Shown here piece after piece: positions 1 to 6,010 of a stretch of DNA of 6,774 bases (position 1 is its first letter; every line of letters begins with the position of its first letter). The position numbers were made by a program, and so were the translations under genes. The stretch comes from an uncultured Bacteroidia bacterium (GTDB lineage Bacteria; Bacteroidota; Bacteroidia; Bacteroidales; UBA932), in contig CADBPH010000134.1 of NCBI GenBank assembly GCA_902796455.1, positions 1 through 6,774 of the forward strand. The letters are read 5' to 3'. The notes under the pieces are model-generated. The model was not told the DNA's origin and ran no database searches. It saw only the letters and a list, made by a program, of their open reading frames with translations.

Positions 1-250
1 GGTCCGCGACCACACGTACTGCATCTACCTGAAAGCTTCTGTCCCCACCCTGACGGCACGCCTGGAGCATGCGGATGCTGCCCGGCGACCGATGCTTTCC
101 GGAGCGGACCTGGCCGGCCGGCTTTCGGAACTGCTGTCCCGCCGCGGGGAACGCTACGAAAAAGCCGCCCGCCTGACCATCGATACAGACGGGAAAAACC
201 TTGGCGAAGTCATTGAGGAAATCCTGAAGGAAACGAACGGAAGGGACTAG
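1..250 (+). CDS. aroK: Shikimate kinase, C-terminal part (5' end outside window)
   Basis: This is the last 82 codons of a reading frame that enters from the left (first full codon at position 2) and ends with TAG at 248-250. Shikimate kinase phosphorylates shikimate at the 3-hydroxyl using ATP, in the cytoplasmic pathway to chorismate and the aromatic amino acids. The fragment shows the family's C-terminal pattern: a strand with YLKAS and then TLTARL; the lid-region motif RRPML at fragment residues 28-32 (family consensus RPLL); a helix ending LLSRRGERYEKAA, in which R48 fits the conserved shikimate-binding Arg four residues before Tyr; and a closing LTIDTDG strand followed by an EVIEEIL helix. 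The P-loop and the rest of the N-terminal half lie upstream and cannot be checked. The stop codon overlaps that of convergent recJ. A second shikimate-pathway gene, aroE, lies about 4 kb downstream. The family call is firm. aroK rather than aroL is by convention only. Confidence 0.88.
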   Translation, partial: VRDHTYCIYLKASVPTLTARLEHADAARRPMLSGADLAGRLSELLSRRGERYEKAARLTIDTDGKNLGEVIEEILKETNGRD

Positions 251-1980
251 ATAACGTCCTCCCGCTCCCGCATGTCTTTCAGGCGGAGTTGGATCGTGGA
301 ATTGCCCCGATAATAATTCTCGACAACCGAATAACAGATATCGATCGGATTGCCGCCCCGGATGTGCTCGAAGAAATCAGCCATGTTGAATCCGATGGCG
401 GACACCCGGTTGTAGGGCTGGGACTCCTGGATCAGTTCCAGTTTGAGATGCTGTCCGGCCGGACCGACTTTGCGGCCGTTTCCGTCGTCATACACATTCT
501 CCGTCAGGAAGACCGGAGAGGTATTCCCGGGGCCGAATGGCTGGAACTGCTTGAGTATCCGGAAGAACTTGGGCGTAATCTGCGAAAAGTCCAGCCGCGA
601 ATCGAGTTCCACGACCGGGACGGACATCTCCCGGGTCAGGTGGTCCCGCACATAGGCCTCCACCCGGGCGGCGAATTCCGGCAGATGCTCCTCTTTCATC
701 GTCAGCCCGGCCGCATAGGTATGGCCGCCGAAGTTCTCCAGCAGGTCGGCGCAGCGTTCGATGGAATCATACAGGTCGAACCCGCGTACGCTCCGGGCGG
801 AACCCGTCACGAATCCGTTGGACTTGGTCAGGACAAAGGTCGGTTTGTAGAAAGCCTCCACCAGACGCGACGCCACGATCCCGACAACGCCCTTGTTCCA
901 GTCGGGATTGTAAACAATCGTCGCATATTCCCCGGCAATGCATTGCCCGCTCTGGACCATCTCCAGGGCCTCCCGGGTAATTTCCCGGTCAATGCTCTTG
1001 CGCTCGTTGTTGTTGTCATTGATCCGCGTCGCAATCACGGAAGCCGTCCGGTCATCCGTTGCCGTCAGCAATTCCACGGCCAGGCGCCCCGTCTCCATCC
1101 GGCCGGCCGCATTGATGCGCGGACCGATCTTGAAGACGATATCGTCAATCGTGACATGGTGCGGCTCCAGGTTGGACAAATTGATGATTGCCTGCAGACC
1201 CTTGCGCGGCTGCTCGTTGAGCTGGACCAGCCCGAAATGGGCCAGGATCCGGTTCTCCCCGACCACGGAAACCAGGTCGGACGCAATGCTGACGACCAAC
1301 AGGTCCAGCAAAGGGCGCAATTCCTCAAAAGGAATCCCGGCAGAAAGGGAATAAGCCTGGACCAGCTTGAAGCCCACGCCGCATCCGGACAAATCATCGA
1401 AAGGATAATGACAGTCTTCCCGCTTGGGATCGAGGACCGCGACCGCGGCAGGCAACTCTTCCTCAGGAAGATGGTGGTCACAGATAATGACATCGATTCC
1501 CTTGGTCGCCGCATAGGCCACTTTATCAATGGCTTTGATCCCGCAGTCCAGGGTGATGATCAGCTTGAATCCATGCTCGGCAGCCCAGTCGATCCCTTTG
1601 ATGGACACCCCGTATCCTTCCTCATACCGGTCCGGAATGTAGAAATCCACCATCGGGGTCAGCCGGCTCAGGAAAGAATAGACCAGAGAAACGGCCGTTG
1701 TCCCGTCCACGTCATAGTCTCCGTAGACCAGGATTTTTTCGCGGAGGGAAACCGCCTGCTTCAAACGGGCAACGGCCCTGTCCATGTCCTTCATCAGGAA
1801 GGGGTCATGGAGGTTATCCAGACTGGGACGGAAAAAAGAACGGGCTTGAGCGAAGGTGGTTACACCCCGCTGGACCAACAAGGAAGCGAGGACCCGGTCG
1901 ACTCCCAGCTCGGCCGCCAGCTGATCCACTTTCGCACTGTCAGCCGGCTCCTTGAGTATCCATTTCCGTTCTTTTGCCAT
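247..1980 (-). CDS. recJ: Single-stranded-DNA-specific 5'-3' exonuclease RecJ
   Basis: RecJ degrades single-stranded DNA 5' to 3' in recombination (RecF pathway), base excision and mismatch repair. The protein is 577 residues, a normal length. The DHH phosphoesterase core is intact: motif I DYDVDG at 88-93, motif II DCG at 145-147, motif III DHH at 168-170 and a further metal-ligand motif SDLV near 233-236. RINAAGRM follows at 288-295. The DHHA1 domain carries GSARSVRGFDLYDS near 393-406 and GGHTYAAG at 418-425. The C-terminal third (about 455-577) fits the RecJ OB-fold region. I start at the ATG whose complement is 1978-1980, because MAKERKWILK is where similarity to Bacteroidales RecJ begins. 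The frame stays open for 29 more codons upstream, but these are AT-rich and overlap the promoter region. No Shine-Dalgarno sequence precedes the start. The gene converges on aroK with a 4-nt overlap and diverges from lysS. SSB, a known RecJ partner in Escherichia coli, is encoded 3.4 kb away. Confidence 0.96.
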   Translation of the reverse strand: MAKERKWILKEPADSAKVDQLAAELGVDRVLASLLVQRGVTTFAQARSFFRPSLDNLHDPFLMKDMDRAVARLKQAVSLREKILVYGDYDVDGTTAVSLVYSFLSRLTPMVDFYIPDRYEEGYGVSIKGIDWAAEHGFKLIITLDCGIKAIDKVAYAATKGIDVIICDHHLPEEELPAAVAVLDPKREDCHYPFDDLSGCGVGFKLVQAYSLSAGIPFEELRPLLDLLVVSIASDLVSVVGENRILAHFGLVQLNEQPRKGLQAIINLSNLEPHHVTIDDIVFKIGPRINAAGRMETGRLAVELLTATDDRTASVIATRINDNNNERKSIDREITREALEMVQSGQCIAGEYATIVYNPDWNKGVVGIVASRLVEAFYKPTFVLTKSNGFVTGSARSVRGFDLYDSIERCADLLENFGGHTYAAGLTMKEEHLPEFAARVEAYVRDHLTREMSVPVVELDSRLDFSQITPKFFRILKQFQPFGPGNTSPVFLTENVYDDGNGRKVGPAGQHLKLELIQESQPYNRVSAIGFNMADFFEHIRGGNPIDICYSVVENYYRGNSTIQLRLKDMREREDVI

Positions 1981-1990
1981 AATCAGCGAT

Positions 1991-2019
1991 ATTATACAAA
2001 GATATTCATTAAATTTCAA
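1991..2019 (-). promoter_or_regulatory. Candidate recJ promoter
   Basis: Read on the minus strand, TTGAAA (complement of 2014-2019) and TATAAT (complement of 1991-1996) are separated by exactly 17 nt, which is the classic sigma-70 arrangement. Within the same stretch, TATCTTTG (complement of 1997-2004) matches the Bacteroidota -7 consensus TAnnTTTG, with a TTTTTG (complement of 2017-2022) as a possible -33 element. That pair is only 12 nt apart, shorter than usual for this phylum. Initiation from the TATAAT would give a leader of about 4 nt before the recJ ATG. Initiation from TATCTTTG would give about 10 nt. Either makes the recJ mRNA almost leaderless. The motifs are seen directly. Which one is used is inference, and the AT-rich context raises the chance of random matches. 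Confidence 0.45.
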
Positions 2020-2025
2020 AAATGG

Positions 2026-2041
2026 AATTAATATGTTAATT
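2026..2041. repeat. Near-palindrome in the recJ-lysS spacer
   Basis: AATTAA (2026-2031) and TTAATT (2036-2041) form a perfect 6-bp inverted repeat around the 4-nt spacer TATG. Over the full 16 bp only the 2032/2035 pair breaks the symmetry. It overlaps the candidate lysS -7 element (2037-2044) and lies just upstream of the recJ promoter motifs, so it is placed where a shared operator would sit. AT-rich DNA readily gives such palindromes by chance, and no binding protein is known from the sequence. Confidence 0.35.
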
Positions 2042-2044
2042 TTG
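2037..2044 (+). promoter_or_regulatory. Candidate lysS promoter -7 element
   Basis: TAATTTTG is an exact match to the Bacteroidota -7 consensus TAnnTTTG. Transcription would start near 2051, leaving a leader of about 19 nt before the lysS ATG at 2070. I see no clear TTG-type -33 element at the expected distance (around 2014-2020 the sequence is TTTCAAA), so the promoter would be weak at that position or may need an activator. It would drive lysS and the closely packed genes after it. Confidence 0.42.
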
Positions 2045-2069
2045 CGGTGAAAAAAATTTTGACGCAACT

Positions 2070-3596
2070 ATGGCAATGATTGAACGCAGTGAACAGGAAC
2101 TTTTACGGAGAGAATCGATGATGCGGCTCAGGGAATTGGGCATCGAACCCTACCCCGCCCCGCTTTACCCGGTAAATACCACCGCCCGGGAGATTGCCGC
2201 GGGCTATGACCCGGAAAAGGGGAACTTTGCAGATGTCTGCATCGCGGGCCGGATCATGTCCCGGCGCATCATGGGGGCCGCTTCCTTCATGGAACTGCAG
2301 GACGAGACCGGGCGGATCCAGGTCTACGTCAAGCGGGACGATATCTGTCCGGGAGAGGACAAGACCCTGTACAACACGGTGTTCAAGAAATTATTGGATA
2401 TCGGTGACATCATCGGGATCAAGGGATTCGCCTTCATCACGCAAACCGGACAGCTCAGCGTGCATGCCCGGGAACTGACCGTCCTGAGCAAATCCCTCAA
2501 GGTCCTCCCCATCGTCAAGGAAGCCGACGGGAAGGTCCATGATGCCGTAACCGATCCCGAACTCCGTTACCGCCAGCGGTATGTCGACCTGATCGTGAAC
2601 CCGTCCGTCAAGGACGTCTTCATCAAGCGGGCCAAGATTATCGCCACCATGCGCGAGTACTTCAACGCAGCCGGATGCCTGGAAGTCGAAACCCCGATCC
2701 TGCAGTCCATCCCCGGCGGCGCCACCGCGCGTCCTTTCATCACCCACCACAATGCCCTGGACATTCCGCTGTACCTGCGGATTGCCAACGAATTGTATCT
2801 GAAACGGCTGATTGTCGGCGGGTTCAGCGGCGTCTACGAGTTCGCGAAAGATTTCCGCAACGAAGGGATGGACAAGACCCACAATCCCGAATTCACCTGC
2901 ATGGAGATCTACGTCGCCTACAAGGATTACATCTGGATGATGGAGTTCGTCGAGAAGATGCTGGAGAAGATTTCCATGGCCGTGAATGGTTCGACGACCG
3001 TAGAAATCGGCGGCAACCAGGTGGATTTCAAGGCCCCTTACCGCCGCATCCCCATCCTCGACGCCATCAAGGAATACGCCGGCGTCGATGTGGCCGGAAT
3101 GGATGTCGCCCAACTGCGCAGCACCTGTGACAGCCTGGGCGTTGCGTATGAGCCCTCCATGGGGGTCGGCAAACTGATCGATGCGATCTTCGGCGAATAT
3201 TGCGAGAAGAATTTCATCCAGCCGACTTTCGTCATCGACTATCCGGTCGAAATGTCCCCGCTGACCAAGCGTCACCGCAGCAACCCCGCCCTGACCGAGC
3301 GGTTCGAACTGTTCGTCTGCGGCAAGGAACTGGCCAATGCCTATTCCGAGCTCAACGACCCGGTCGACCAGCTTGAGCGCTTCGAGGAACAGGCCCGCCT
3401 GAAGAGCAGCGGAGACGACGAGGCGATGTTCATCGACTACGATTTCGTCCGCGCCCTGGAATACGGCATGCCGCCGACCTCGGGCCTGGGCATGGGCATC
3501 GACCGGCTCACCATGTTCATGACGGGGCAGACAACCATCCAGGATGTGCTGTTCTTCCCGCAGATGCGCCCGGAGAAAATGCCGACGAAGGAATAA
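2070..3596 (+). CDS. lysS: Lysine--tRNA ligase (class II lysyl-tRNA synthetase)
   Basis: This enzyme charges tRNA-Lys with lysine using ATP in the cytoplasm. The protein is 508 residues, close to the approximately 505 of Escherichia coli LysS. An N-terminal anticodon-binding OB domain spans about residues 55-140 ([22 protein letters not shown] near 56-77). The class II catalytic core follows: motif 1 around VETPIL at 206-211, then [10 protein letters not shown] at 214-223; motif 2 with [15 protein letters not shown] at 262-276; and motif 3 with [12 protein letters not shown] at 472-483. The lysine-pocket region [11 protein letters not shown] is at 421-431. The start at 2070 is chosen because [24 protein letters not shown] aligns with the N-terminus of Bacteroidales LysS a few residues after Met. 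The ATG at 2076 is a possible alternative. No Shine-Dalgarno sequence is visible. Many Bacteroides LysS proteins carry a C-terminal extension that is absent here. It is probably the first gene of the unit that continues with the methyltransferase 6 nt downstream. Confidence 0.97.
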   Translation: MAMIERSEQELLRRESMMRLRELGIEPYPAPLYPVNTTAREIAAGYDPEKGNFADVCIAGRIMSRRIMGAASFMELQDETGRIQVYVKRDDICPGEDKTLYNTVFKKLLDIGDIIGIKGFAFITQTGQLSVHARELTVLSKSLKVLPIVKEADGKVHDAVTDPELRYRQRYVDLIVNPSVKDVFIKRAKIIATMREYFNAAGCLEVETPILQSIPGGATARPFITHHNALDIPLYLRIANELYLKRLIVGGFSGVYEFAKDFRNEGMDKTHNPEFTCMEIYVAYKDYIWMMEFVEKMLEKISMAVNGSTTVEIGGNQVDFKAPYRRIPILDAIKEYAGVDVAGMDVAQLRSTCDSLGVAYEPSMGVGKLIDAIFGEYCEKNFIQPTFVIDYPVEMSPLTKRHRSNPALTERFELFVCGKELANAYSELNDPVDQLERFEEQARLKSSGDDEAMFIDYDFVRALEYGMPPTSGLGMGIDRLTMFMTGQTTIQDVLFFPQMRPEKMPTKE

Positions 3597-3602
3597 CCGG
3601 CC

Positions 3603-4415
3603 ATGTTGCCCGAGCGCATCACTTCCACAAAGAATCCCAAGATCAAGGACCTTCTCGTCCTCCAGGAGAAATCCCGCGAGCGGCGTGAAAGGTCCCTGTT
3701 TGTCGTGGAAGGACGCCGGGAACTCGGCCACTGCCTGGACGCAGGCTACCGGTGCGCCGCCCTGTTTCTCTGCCCCGGCCTGCTCCCCGCAGAAGACCGG
3801 GACAGGCTTGTCCGGAAAGCCCTTGCCGGATCCCCGGACTGCCGGATGTACGAAGTATCCGAAGAGGTTTACGCAAAAATCGCCTGGCGGGAAGGGACGG
3901 AAGGAATTGTCGCGCAAATCCATGACCCCGGCAGGACGCTGGAGGACCTGGTGCTCCCGGAGCGCCCGCTTGTCATGGTCCTGCAAGGCGTTGAAAAGCC
4001 CGGCAATATCGGCGCCATCCTGCGGAGTGCCGATGCGGCCGGTGTGGATGCTCTCCTGTGCTGCGACCCCCTGGCCGACCTGTATAATCCCAACCTGATC
4101 CGCGCCAGCATCGGCGCCGTTTTCACCTGCCAGACAGCCGTCACCTCTTCCCAGGAAGCCATCCGATGGCTGAAAGCCCGGAATATCCGCATCCTGACCG
4201 CACAGTTACAGGATTCCGTCCCCTACTATGCCACCGACATGACCGGCCCGACGGCCCTTGTCATGGGCACGGAAGCCACCGGACTCACCCGGGAGTGGCG
4301 GGAAGCGGCGGATGAACACATCCTGATTCCGATGCTCGGAAAACTGGATTCCCTGAATGTTTCCGTCTCTGCCGCCATCCTCCTGTACGAGGCGGTCCGG
4401 CAGCGTCATGCATAG
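3603..4415 (+). CDS. SpoU/TrmH-family RNA 2'-O-methyltransferase
   Basis: This is a 270-residue SPOUT-class enzyme that transfers a methyl group from S-adenosylmethionine to a ribose 2'-hydroxyl in rRNA or tRNA. An N-terminal substrate-binding domain covers about 1-105 and includes RSLFVVEGRREL (30-41), the usual F-V-E-G signature. The C-terminal knotted domain has all three SpoU motifs. Motif 1 is EKPGNIGAILRSADAAG at 131-147, with the conserved Asn135 and Arg141. Motif 2 is LVMGTEATGL at 219-228 and includes Glu224. Motif 3 is IPMLGKLDSLNVSVSAA at 242-258. The architecture resembles RlmB and TsnR-like 23S rRNA methyltransferases, but the target base cannot be read from sequence, so no symbol is given. 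The start lies 6 nt after the lysS stop, with GAAGGA (3588-3593) inside the lysS end as a possible ribosome site, suggesting translational coupling. aroE begins 9 nt after its stop. Confidence 0.93.
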   Translation: MLPERITSTKNPKIKDLLVLQEKSRERRERSLFVVEGRRELGHCLDAGYRCAALFLCPGLLPAEDRDRLVRKALAGSPDCRMYEVSEEVYAKIAWREGTEGIVAQIHDPGRTLEDLVLPERPLVMVLQGVEKPGNIGAILRSADAAGVDALLCCDPLADLYNPNLIRASIGAVFTCQTAVTSSQEAIRWLKARNIRILTAQLQDSVPYYATDMTGPTALVMGTEATGLTREWREAADEHILIPMLGKLDSLNVSVSAAILLYEAVRQRHA

Positions 4416-4424
4416 AACCCGCTT

Positions 4425-5351
4425 ATGAACACTCCCCGTTTCGGCCTGATCGGCGACCCCATCGGCACCTCCCTGAGTCCGGCCCTTTTCCGCGCCGCAT
4501 ACGGCGGCACCTTGGACTATGACCTGATCGAAGGAGCTGATTTCGAGCAGTCCTGGCAACGATTCCTGGACGATTACCAAGCCATCAACGTGACCGCACC
4601 CTTCAAGGAAGCGGCCTTTGCCCGGACCGTGGCGCTGGCCCGGGAAGGCAAAGGCACCGTCAGCGGTCCCTGCCTGAAAATCGGGGCCACCAACATGCTC
4701 GTCAAGGGCGAAAACGGCATCGAAGCCCACAATTTCGACTTCACCGGCATCCTGATGAGCGTGGCGGAGACCCTGTTCCCGGGGATTGTGCAAGAATTTA
4801 TCGGGACCTACGCCACCCGCGCCCATATCAAGGTGCACCAATTCTGCCGGGAAGCCCTGCCGAAAATCTACCGGGAGAAGCCCCAGGCCCTGATCGTCGG
4901 GACCGGCGGCGCCGGGAAAGCCGCGGCCGTCGCTGCCGCCGAACTCGGCTACGCCACAGTCCTGATGAACCGCACGCCGGACAAGGCCGCCGCCTTCTCC
5001 GCCCGCCTGCCGGAATACGGATTCCTGGTCGATCCGATGGAAGATTTCATCCCGGCGGTGAAAGAATGCGACCTGGTCGTCTACACGGTCCCGGCCGCGG
5101 TTCCCGCCCTGGAAAAGCTTTCCGCCGACGACTTTGCCGGAGAAAAACGGCCCGGACAGCCCGCCAAGATCATCCTGGACGCCAATTACCGGATCCCCAT
5201 TTTCAACGCACAGATCCGCCAGCGGCTCTCCGAGGGAAAAGCCCGGTACATTCCCGGGACGGAGTGGCTCCTGTACCAGGCTGTTTCCGGATACGGGACG
5301 ATGACCGGCCGGCCCTGCGACGTCAAAGCCATGGCATCCTTTTTCAAATAG
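4425..5351 (+). CDS. aroE: Shikimate dehydrogenase (NADP), divergent form
   Basis: It likely reduces 3-dehydroshikimate to shikimate with NADPH in the chorismate pathway. The protein is 308 residues, longer than the usual 270-290. Substrate-site residues are conserved: SLSP at 16-19 (Ser16 and Ser18), NVTAPFK at 55-61 with catalytic Lys61, GATN at 87-90, Asp105 in NFDFTG (equivalent of catalytic Asp102 in Escherichia coli) and Gln285 in LLYQAV. The Rossmann loop is GTGGAGKAAA at 159-168, and NRT at 182-184 is the family's NADP-phosphate site. Two things are odd. First, 53 residues separate Asp105 from Gly159, against about 24 in Escherichia coli AroE, implying an insertion of roughly 30 residues (about 113-152). 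Second, the usual YNTDxxG and DxxYNP motifs read HNFDFTG and LDANYRIP. It may be a lineage-specific AroE or an AroE-like paralogue with another substrate. No Shine-Dalgarno sequence is seen. Spacing suggests co-transcription with the methyltransferase gene. Confidence 0.87.
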   Translation: MNTPRFGLIGDPIGTSLSPALFRAAYGGTLDYDLIEGADFEQSWQRFLDDYQAINVTAPFKEAAFARTVALAREGKGTVSGPCLKIGATNMLVKGENGIEAHNFDFTGILMSVAETLFPGIVQEFIGTYATRAHIKVHQFCREALPKIYREKPQALIVGTGGAGKAAAVAAAELGYATVLMNRTPDKAAAFSARLPEYGFLVDPMEDFIPAVKECDLVVYTVPAAVPALEKLSADDFAGEKRPGQPAKIILDANYRIPIFNAQIRQRLSEGKARYIPGTEWLLYQAVSGYGTMTGRPCDVKAMASFFK

Positions 5352-5361
5352 ACTTATGGCT

Positions 5362-5390
5362 TTTTGCAAGAAATTGCTTATCTTGCAAGG
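5362..5390. repeat. TTGCAAG repeat pair upstream of ssb
   Basis: In the 62-nt aroE-ssb spacer, TTGCAAG occurs twice (5364-5370 and 5383-5389), 19 bp apart start to start. The second copy lies in the perfect 8-bp palindrome CTTGCAAG (5382-5389). The same bases can also form a hairpin: TTGCAAG at 5364-5370 pairs with CTTGCAA at 5382-5388 around an 11-nt loop, extendable by two G-T pairs outward. Nearly two turns of helix between copies would suit a protein bound twice on one face, and the hairpin would suit an attenuator. There is no U-tract straight after it, so I do not call it a terminator. TATCTTG at 5379-5385 is one base short of the TAnnTTTG -7 consensus, so a promoter for ssb may also lie here. 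Confidence 0.4.
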
Positions 5391-5413
5391 TAAAACTTAA
5401 AAGTACCACTGCC

Positions 5414-5941
5414 ATGTCACTCAATAAAGTCATGCTGATCGGCAACATCGGCAAAGACCCGGAAATCAGATATCTGGATGGAAATGCCCCCGGCGGAACC
5501 GGCACAAAGGTCGCCACGTTCCCGCTCGCAACGTCCGAACGTTACCGCGACCGCAACGGTGAACAGCGGGAGAATACCGAATGGCACAACATCGTCGCGT
5601 GGAGAGGACTGGCTGATACCATCGAGAAGTTTGTCCGGAAGGGCACGCAACTTTATGTCGAAGGACGCCTGCGGACCCGTTCCTGGACCGACCAGAGCGG
5701 AGCCAAACGGTATACCACCGAGATCGTTGCCGACAATATCCAGTTGCTCGGCAAACGGGCCGACAATCCGGGCTCCCAAGGCCAGGGACAAGGCGGATAT
5801 ACCTCTCCGTTCCAGAATTATTCCGCACCGGCCCAGGGGCAGCCGTATCCCATTGCTCCCGGCGCGCAGCCTGCTGCCGCCCCGGCCCAGCAGGGACCGG
5901 TTGACTTTACCTCTCCGGAAGGAGACGACCTTCCATTCTAG
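5414..5941 (+). CDS. ssb: Single-stranded DNA-binding protein SSB
   Basis: SSB coats single-stranded DNA during replication, recombination and repair and recruits partners through its C-terminal tip. The protein is 175 residues, as in Escherichia coli. The OB fold covers about 1-113: NKVMLIGNIGKDPEIRY (4-20), LATSERYRDRNGEQ (38-51), TEWHNIVAW (55-63) with base-stacking candidates Trp58 and Trp63, KGTQLYVEGRLRTRSW (76-91) with Trp91, and YTTEIVADNIQLLG (100-113). A flexible Gly/Gln/Pro/Ala-rich linker spans about 114-165. The acidic tip EGDDLPF closes the protein at 169-175, matching the usual DDDIPF. The start at 5414 is chosen because SLNKVMLIG is the family's N-terminus. The frame stays open upstream into aroE, but that part is only a shadow of aroE codons. 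A loop of about six extra residues (GNAPGGTGT region, 23-31) enlarges the first hairpin relative to Escherichia coli SSB. RecJ, a known binder of the SSB tip, is encoded nearby. Confidence 0.96.
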   Translation: MSLNKVMLIGNIGKDPEIRYLDGNAPGGTGTKVATFPLATSERYRDRNGEQRENTEWHNIVAWRGLADTIEKFVRKGTQLYVEGRLRTRSWTDQSGAKRYTTEIVADNIQLLGKRADNPGSQGQGQGGYTSPFQNYSAPAQGQPYPIAPGAQPAAAPAQQGPVDFTSPEGDDLPF

Positions 5942-5950
5942 AATCTTCCC

Positions 5951-5987
5951 GGGAGGGAGAATCCGGCGAAGCTACTTCTGCCCTCCC
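5951..5987 (+). terminator. Stem-loop between ssb and purA (possible terminator or attenuator)
   Basis: GGGAGGG (5951-5957) pairs perfectly with CCCTCCC (5981-5987). AGAA (5958-5961) extends the stem with TTCT (5976-5979), leaving G5980 bulged and a 14-nt loop (5962-5975). This gives an 11-bp GC-rich stem starting 10 nt after the ssb stop. The sequence after it (CCTGAATAATCCG) has no run of T, so it is not a standard intrinsic terminator. It could be a weak terminator, an mRNA-stabilising 3' hairpin for ssb, or a leader element for purA. The pairing is seen in sequence and the function is inferred. Confidence 0.4.
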
Positions 5988-6010
5988 CCTGAATAATCCG
6001 AACATTAAAG

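Noticed and set aside
243..260. Small inverted repeat GGAC...GTCC around the aroK/recJ junction as a bidirectional terminator
   Set aside because: It has only 4-5 bp of pairing with an 8-nt loop and no T-run on either side, which is too weak to call.
289..2031. 580-codon open frame on the plus strand opposite recJ
   Set aside because: It is antisense to a complete RecJ with all catalytic motifs. The frame is open because GC-rich codons of the true gene rarely give stops on the other strand. Its translation shows no recognisable domain.
1981..2067. 29-codon N-terminal extension of recJ
   Set aside because: The extension is AT-rich, covers the candidate promoters and has no counterpart in RecJ proteins. 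Similarity begins at MAKERKWILK.
2391..3986. 531-codon open frame on the minus strand opposite lysS and the methyltransferase gene
   Set aside because: It runs across the junction of two well-supported genes on the other strand. Its His/Asp/Gly-rich composition is typical of a codon-shadow frame, with no domain seen.
4206..5369. 387-codon open frame on the minus strand opposite aroE
   Set aside because: It is a shadow of aroE and the methyltransferase end. Low-complexity Gly/Asp/His composition and no motif support.
5066..5413. Upstream extension of the ssb frame into aroE, which would make a 291-residue protein
   Set aside because: The 116 extra residues are Arg/Pro-rich shadow translation of aroE, and SSB similarity begins exactly at the Met at 5414.
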